A stretch of 12,552 nucleotides of DNA from Pleurotus ostreatus/Saccharomyces cerevisiae fusant (taxonomy: Eukaryota > Opisthokonta): NCBI GenBank assembly GCA_024196135.1, contig JAMQCK010001055.1:1-12552 (forward strand), read 5' to 3'. The notes under the pieces are model-generated. The model saw only the letters and a program-made list of their open reading frames with translations, searched no databases and was not told where the DNA came from. Position numbers and translations under genes: made by a program. Positions 7,304-12,552 of the stretch are shown here, one piece after another. Numbering within the stretch: position 1 is the stretch's first letter; every line of letters starts with the position of its first letter.

Positions 7304-9825
7304 ATGTCGAGCACGGCCTCAGTCGGTTCCCTCGAGAAACAGGATGCCCATCGGGCGACTGTTCAGCTTCAGCCTGTGGCGGAGGAGAAGCTGCATGAGG
7401 TCGAGGTTGGGTATGACATCTACCAGGAGACGAAGGATAGCTTGGAGTGGGACAAGAAGGAGGAGAAACGGGTCCTGCGCAAGATCGATCGCTGGATCTT
7501 GCCTGCGTTCTGCTTGACGCAGGGACTGGCGTTCTTGGACAAGACGGGTAAGCTCAACGTATGATTGCACTCGCGCGGAAACTCAAACGATTCCATAGCT
7601 TTGAACTATGGCAACCTGTTTGGAATGAAAGCGTGAGTATGCGGCAGCTTGTCTTCGTCTCGCCGATTTTGAATAGCGGTGCAGGGACCTGCATGTCACC
7701 GGCTCTCAATTCGTGAGTTCCTCCTGCCACCCTGGTCTCGCATGCCTGACGCCCACGCTAGAGCTGGTTCGCGAGCGCATTCTACATCGGTACGCTGGGA
7801 GGACATTGCGTGTGCTTACGGCATACCCATCGGACCTACAGGCTACCTTGTCGCGGAAGAGCCTGCCAACGTGCTCCTCCAGCGCTATCCGACAGGCAGG
7901 GTCATGGGCATCGTCTGCTTTCTGTGGGGGATCGTCGTCATGTGCGTCCATTCCATAATGAACTTGCATGTCGCCATCCCGTCTCACAACTAGCAGGAGC
8001 ACAGCTGCGTGCAGATCTTTCGGCGGCGCTCTCGTGAATCGCATAATTCTCGGTGCCTTGGAGGCCTGCGTAACGTGGGCGCGTTTCCCACCTTGCCACA
8101 AATAATGCTGACCACGTCGTCTGCAGCCCCGGTCTGGGGCTTATGACGCCCTTTTGGTGGCGCTTGCAAGAGCAGCCCGTACGCCATCTAACATGGGTCA
8201 GTCTCCACTTTTCTACACCAAGGCACGATGTCCTGACGCGTCCAATATAGTACTGCTTCAACGGTGTCGCTGGGATAGTTGGCGACTTCCTAGCATATGG
8301 CTTGGGGCACGTCAACAATGTCTCCGTGCCTTCATGGGCTTTGATCTTCCTGGTGGGCATACTCTCACCGACAAGCCTTCGACACGTCTTTGTTGACAAC
8401 CCCCCTCGCAGGTACTCGGCGGCTATACGACGCTATGGGGTCTCTACCTTTTCTTCTTCCTCCCAGACACACCGGTCGCTGCGCGCTTCTTAGACCCGCG
8501 GCAGAAGGCTATCGCCGTCAAGCGTGTGGCTGAGAACAGGGTGCGCCTTAGCCTCCTTTCGTGTTGGAAGGCGCTCACCGATTCGCTGCAGACTGGGATT
8601 AAGAACAAGCAGTTCAAGGTTTACCAAGTGAAAGAGGCGTTTACGGATCCGAAGACCTACCTCCTCTTCGTCGCATCGATTGCCGCGCAGATTCCCAATG
8701 GTGTTGTCAGCAACTTCTCAAGGTTGGCCTCGTGAATACTCGTCCTCCGTTTCGGCTGACGCGCCCTCTACAGTATCATTATCAGCGGCATGGGCTTCAC
8801 CAAGTTCCAGACGACTCTGTTGGATATCCCGAGTAGCGTTCTGCAGATCGTTTCGCTGGTCGGCAGCGGGTACATTGCCAGCGTGGTAAAGAACAGTCGG
8901 GCTGTTATGATGGTCAGTATCGATCGCCCTTCGCTCTCAGGCGTATCTTACCATGCAGATAGTTCATCGGCAATTGTACCTGCATCATCGCCGCGGCCTG
9001 CCTCACCTACGGACCTTCCGATGAGAGGTGGGGGCGTTTGGTCGCTTTTTGGTTCACATCTTTCCAGAGTGTCGGATTCTCACTGGTGCGTTGGTGACTC
9101 GCATCACAATGTTACTCCCTCTGATTCTTACATTGACAGTCGCTTGTCATGGTCTCTGCGGTGCGGGCGATATCCGCCGCCTCCGCGTGCGCCGACCTCT
9201 AACGGACCTTGTAGAACGTGGGAGGCTATACGAAGCGTCAAGTCGTCACGGCACTGACATTCATTGTGCGTATCCCTCGTCGGAGAAGGCAAAAGATCCG
9301 TTCACTTACTCTCAATAGGGCTACTGTGTACGTTGCCCGTAGCAGCGACTTCATTATCTCACGTTTTGCATGCTATACGCAACAGGTCGGGGTAAGTCAT
9401 CGGGCTGCTGCGCTTATTGAGTCTAAGCACCGACTAAACCACCTTACAGAATATCGCTGGCCCCCACGTTCTCATCGATTCTGAGGAAGACGTGTGTAGT
9501 GGTCACCTCGCTGCCTATGCGTTACGCTTACCATCGCTACCTTTAGATTGGGTACCCCACTGCTACGAAGGCTATGATGGCAGGCTACGTCGTCAAGACG
9601 GGGTGCCACGTCCTGCTTGGGTTGTACATGTGGAACTCCAACCGTCTTCGCAACAACGCTGCGGTCAAGGGCGGCAGTGCACTTTCCGAGGAAGAGCGAG
9701 CCCGTCGCGCCGAGGAGGCTGGGATGGTCAGTGAGCGATATCCTGAGGCCCGGCCATGCTGACCTCCTTTTCTACAGACCGACATCACAGAGTTTGAGAA
9801 TCAGTGGTTCCGCTATGTATTATGA
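7304..9825 (+). CDS. Major facilitator transporter, Dal5/allantoate permease (anion:cation symporter) family (520 aa, 19 exons)
   Basis: Exons are 7304-7547, 7599-7632, 7685-7712, 7762-7789, 7842-7941, 7997-8074, 8127-8196, 8251-8352, 8412-8540, 8592-8722, 8774-8912, 8963-9085, 9140-9160, 9215-9265, 9319-9327, 9386-9391, 9450-9491, 9547-9726 and 9778-9825. The start sits in an ideal gccgccATG context. The protein is a 12-helix plasma-membrane permease with a cytosolic N-terminus of about 65 residues. Family landmarks are LDKTALNYGNLFGM (79-91), the helix ending in GALEACVTPG (164-173), FLPDTP after helix 6, an EAFTDPKTYLL segment opening the second half, GYTKRQV (413-419), FIGYCVGNIAGP (425-436), and the C-terminal TD-x-E-FEN-x-x-FRY-x-L tail. 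Substrates in this family include allantoate, ureidosuccinate, nicotinate, pantothenate and other small organic anions; the exact one cannot be read here. It lies 577 nt downstream of the deacetylase gene in the same orientation. Two introns use GTGGGC donors and one GTTGGC. Confidence 0.93.
9319..9391 (+). other. Two consecutive micro-exons of 9 and 6 nt in the transporter gene
   Basis: Exon 15 (9319-9327) encodes GYC and exon 16 (9386-9391) encodes VG. Together with the flanks they restore the family motif FIGYCVGNIAGP. Each is bounded by AG upstream and a strong donor downstream (gtacgt and gtaagt), with introns of 58 nt between and after them. Reading through exon 15 instead meets a stop after a few codons, and no other combination of splice sites gives the motif. 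Confidence 0.8.
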
Positions 9826-10164
9826 AGATTTACGATTTTTTGCTATGTACTCACGTTCTGCTTGTGTTGTTTGTCGATTGTCCCCGTCTCTGCAGCTGCT
9901 GTGCGGGGTCGGGGAAAGAGTGCCACATGTACAATGGAATTAAGCCTTTAACGACGTATTGACACAAGAGTTCAAGCTCATGACAGAGTTAAAGAGCTGG
10001 AAAAAGTCCTTGAGGCCTGTTGCCGCGATTAGCGTTACGGTGGATTACCCCGAACGGGAAGTTGAACATGAGCATGACATGCACGTGATCTGACAAATCG
10101 CCACGTTCGACTTCGAGTCATTTTCAAATTCCCCTTGCTTCCCCGCATTCCACCATACCTCCTC
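9826..10164. other. Intergenic region between transporter and F-box gene
   Basis: The 339 bases hold the transporter's 3' end (T-rich patch near 9833-9841) and the short upstream region of the F-box gene. A CACGTG hexamer is at 10082-10087, about 80 bases before the F-box start codon; this E-box core is bound by fungal bHLH factors, but one copy is weak evidence. No further gene is seen. Confidence 0.4.
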
Positions 10165-11019
10165 ATGTCGGTCCTCAGCCAGACTCAGGAGGGCGTCCCT
10201 GTCCTCCATTCCCTCCCATGGGAGCTCATGCTCGAAGTCTTCGAGCTGGTCATACAGGAGGTCAAGCCCAGCGCGCTTCTCTGCTTATCAAGAACCATAA
10301 ATGCCGTCATAGAGGCCATAATCTACCGCACGGTCGTCCTACCATCGCCTCAGGCCGTCTTCCTGTTCCACCAATCGGTGTCCTCGAAGCCGCCCGCCTT
10401 TCATGCGGCGCACGTCCTCCGGCTGTACGTCACGTACAGCCCGAGCTGGCATGCCGAGCCGACTCTTCGCCGCTGCCTCAGGGATATTCTGACTGCATGC
10501 GGCGGGATCCGAGAGCTCACTCTACCCACTGGGCATGGATCCATTGCTAGGCAGTACCCGACCCTCACGCATCTCACTGTGGGGTCGTTCGAGGAGGAGG
10601 ACAAGGGTGCGGGGAGGAAGAAGCCAACTGGCGATCCCTCTGCCATTACTCATCTCCGCATCTGCGAGCCAGCATCCAGCCTATGGTGCCCGCCGATGGA
10701 GCTGCTGGGGTCTTTCGGCAAGCTCCCGGCGCTCACGCACCTCCAGCTGCCCCGCCGCATGAACGCGAACGAGGAGAACGACGAGATCTTCGCGCAGGAT
10801 GTGGAGGAGATCCTGAGGCGGCGCTCGAAGCTGAGGATGCTGATGGTCAGCCTCTTCCACGCGCCTGTAGGCGAAGATGTTCATGCAGAGGAGACGAACA
10901 TATTTCGCCTGCTGCGGAAGATAGACGACGAGCGGCTCGTCCTAGAGCGGGGCCGCGAGGAGGATTGGCAGTCGGGGAGGCCCTTCAGTTGGGAAGTAGA
11001 AGTGATACCCACCCACTAG
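10165..11019 (+). CDS. F-box-like protein with degenerate leucine-rich repeats (284 aa, intronless)
   Basis: The open frame extends upstream of 10165 without an ATG, so this methionine is chosen as the start. Residues about 14-56 fit an F-box: the LPWEL entry (17-21), then a hydrophobic helix with VFELVI, an SALLCLSRTIN segment and an IYRTV end. The remainder has spaced strand motifs of an LRR-like kind: IRELTL (115-120), LTHLTV (134-139), ITHLRI (161-166), LTHLQL (190-195) and LRMLMV (223-228). This is the usual layout of the very large, fast-evolving F-box families of mushroom-forming fungi, whose members act as substrate adaptors for SCF ubiquitin ligases. The target is unknown. The F-box is divergent, so SKP1 binding is an inference. 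Its lack of introns contrasts with its intron-rich neighbours and would fit expansion of a family by duplication or retroposition. Confidence 0.75.
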   Translation: MSVLSQTQEGVPVLHSLPWELMLEVFELVIQEVKPSALLCLSRTINAVIEAIIYRTVVLPSPQAVFLFHQSVSSKPPAFHAAHVLRLYVTYSPSWHAEPTLRRCLRDILTACGGIRELTLPTGHGSIARQYPTLTHLTVGSFEEEDKGAGRKKPTGDPSAITHLRICEPASSLWCPPMELLGSFGKLPALTHLQLPRRMNANEENDEIFAQDVEEILRRRSKLRMLMVSLFHAPVGEDVHAEETNIFRLLRKIDDERLVLERGREEDWQSGRPFSWEVEVIPTH

Positions 11020-11410
11020 AGTATCTTTACATGAATACTGATTAATTACCACAAGTACTGTAGATGGATGACACCCGTAGATATCTTGGATTTCTGGATT
11101 GCTTACCGTACCCCTACTCGCTTTCAACATAAATACTCTGTAAAATATGATCTGGACTCGCTGAATCAGAGAGCGACCATGTGAGCTCCTCCAAAGGCTC
11201 ATTGTACTTCGTGTAACCCCCAGGAGTCCTCTTAAAGTCTTCGAGCTCATGCTGCCCCAGAGCCCCTATAACTGCTCCCACGGTTGAAGGGTCACATGTA
11301 ATGGCACGCGTGATCCGGCCGGGCCAACATCACGCGCCGGACCTGCGCTCTCGCCTGTCTCCTCTTTCTTACCACCACCCCCGTCGCACTCTTGGACGTA
11401 CTCAGAAGAC
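11020..11410. other. Intergenic region upstream of glutaryl-CoA dehydrogenase
   Basis: The first 150 bases are AT-richer and probably contain the F-box gene's 3' untranslated region. The second half is GC-rich and ends in a pyrimidine-rich patch (about 11346-11384) typical of sequence just before fungal transcription starts. It contains an 8-bp perfect inverted repeat, listed separately. No TATA box is obvious near the gene. Confidence 0.45.
11307..11336. promoter_or_regulatory. Inverted repeat upstream of the dehydrogenase gene
   Basis: The arms cgcgtgat (11307-11314) and atcacgcg (11329-11336) are exact reverse complements separated by 14 bases. The centre lies about 90 bases before the start codon at 11411. 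Two half-sites about two helical turns apart are compatible with a dimeric transcription factor, but no known binding motif is claimed. Confidence 0.3.
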
Positions 11411-12552
11411 ATGTTGTCCCGCTGCAACGCTCAGTTGACTCGAAGCCTTCGCCAGAAGGTCCCTACAGCCTCACGGCAGGCGACACGCTCGGCCTCCGGT
11501 AAGCTTGAACCGGGCACCTCCGCGTCGAGTGTGCTTAACCTTGCAATGACTAGGATGGGTCAAGCTCAACTGGGAGGTACGACCAGCCCTTTCAGATACT
11601 GACCTATGTCTTATGCGCCTCCTTGTTGTAGGACCCACTTAACCTCGAATCCCTCTTGACTGAGGAGGAGCGAGCCGTACGGTAAGGTCTCGCCGTCTCC
11701 AATGATGTTTGTCTCGTAAACGTATTGCCAGGGATACTGCCCATGAGTATTGTCAGGAGAACCTGCTCCCTCGCGTTCTCGAGGGATGGAGGACGGAATG
11801 TAAGTCAAGCCAACACCGTCCTCTTCACCTTGCGTTCTGATTCGACCTCCAGCCTTCAACCATGACATCTTGCCCGAGATGGGCAAGCTCGGTCTCCTAG
11901 GACCTACCATTGAGGGCTACGGATGCGCCGGCGTTAGCTCTGTCGCGTATGGCCTCGTTGCGAAGGAGCTAGAGCGGTGAGTGCTTTTCAGCGAGGGCCT
12001 CGAACTGTCGGTGGTCTCATGCGCGGTAGCGTTGACTCGGGCTACCGTTCAACGGCTTCTGTACAATCATCCCTCGTGATGCACCCCATCTACGAGTTTG
12101 GCACGGAGGCGCAGAAAGAGAAGTACCTGCCTCGCCTTGGTAGGTGTTTTCTTTAGATGAGCGAGGGTCTGGACTCACGACCCATTCAGCGAAGGGAGAG
12201 TTGGTTGGAGCGTTCGTACGTATAAGCGCGTTCAACTGTAGTAGGACGACTGACCTCGGGACAGGGCCTCACGGAGCCCAATCATGGGTCGGATCCGGGA
12301 AGCATGGAGACCACCGCGGAGGAGGTCGACGGCGGCTTCATCCTCAATGGCAGTAAGACCTGGATCTCAAACGCTCCGGTAGCGTCAGTAATCTTGCCCT
12401 TCTGTCTTACTCCTTGCGCGCTGACGTGAGTGCCACCCTAGAGACGTCTTCATCATCTGGGCGAACTGCAAGTGGGACAACAAGATCCGTGGCTTCATCG
12501 TCGACAAGGGCCTGAAGGGGCTCTCCGCGCCGCCAATCAAGAACAAGATCGC
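11411..12552 (+). CDS. Glutaryl-CoA dehydrogenase, mitochondrial (5' part, nine exons; runs off the window)
   Basis: Exons are 11411-11498, 11554-11576, 11632-11681, 11732-11799, 11853-11976, 12030-12139, 12190-12215, 12265-12383 and 12442 to the edge, giving the first 239 residues. The enzyme is an FAD-dependent acyl-CoA dehydrogenase that oxidises and decarboxylates glutaryl-CoA to crotonyl-CoA in lysine and tryptophan breakdown, passing electrons to electron-transfer flavoprotein. The first 30 residues are Arg/Ser-rich with no acidic residue, a typical mitochondrial presequence. Diagnostic stretches shared with known glutaryl-CoA dehydrogenases are [61 protein letters not shown], the NGSKTWISN strand, and IRGFIVDKG followed by GLSAP. 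These separate it from short-chain and isovaleryl acyl-CoA dehydrogenases. The catalytic glutamate lies in the missing C-terminal half. Exons 2 (23 nt) and 7 (26 nt) are very short. Confidence 0.94.

Noticed and set aside
8070..8126. Donor gtaacg at 8070 for transporter intron 6
   Set aside because: It puts the next exon out of frame with the PGLGLMTPFWW segment. The GTGGGC donor at 8075 gives the expected EACVTPG motif.
9328..9449. A single long intron joining exon 15 directly to exon 17
   Set aside because: It would keep the frame but delete the VG of the conserved GYCVGN motif, while a 6-nt exon with good splice sites encoding exactly VG lies inside it.
10683..11045. 120-codon Ala/Arg/Gly-rich frame inside the F-box gene
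   Set aside because: It is a shifted-frame shadow of the F-box coding sequence with no motif.

Overview
The window looks like nuclear DNA of a filamentous basidiomycete, most likely an Agaricomycete. The reasons are dense short GT-AG introns (38 modelled, all about 48-59 nt, many with CTNAN-type branch sites), exons down to a few codons, GC-rich coding sequence, and protein families with a typical agaric flavour. All coordinates below were derived by hand-splicing the raw sequence so that each joined frame stays open and matches family motifs. No search or transcript data was available.

Layout, left to right, with all genes on the + strand. Bases 1-1199 hold no gene I can support, only possible upstream elements. 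Bases 1200-2961 encode a 534-residue bZIP transcription factor in 4 exons; it has an interrupted zipper and, downstream of it, a long uncharged hydrophobic segment split by the last intron. Bases 2962-4741 are a 1.8 kb non-coding stretch ending in a TATA box. Bases 4742-6726 encode N-acetylglucosamine-6-phosphate deacetylase (10 exons, 508 aa). Bases 7304-9825 encode a Dal5/allantoate-permease-type major facilitator transporter (19 exons, 520 aa) with GATA motifs upstream. Bases 10165-11019 are an intronless F-box-like gene (284 aa). Bases 11411-12552 hold the first nine exons of mitochondrial glutaryl-CoA dehydrogenase, which runs off the right edge.

Functionally this is mostly ordinary metabolism and regulation: amino-sugar (chitin-derived GlcNAc) catabolism, uptake of an organic anion-type solute, and lysine/tryptophan breakdown. 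The deacetylase and transporter are adjacent in the same orientation and might be used together, but the transporter's family does not point to GlcNAc.

The points most worth a second look are (1) the bZIP factor, where retention of intron 3 would switch a protein with a hydrophobic segment and C-terminal domain into a shorter soluble one, an architecture that recalls ATF6/HAC1-type regulation; (2) two consecutive micro-exons of 9 and 6 nt in the transporter, inside a run of eight phase-0 introns; and (3) a 19-nt micro-exon with an unusual AAG acceptor in the deacetylase.
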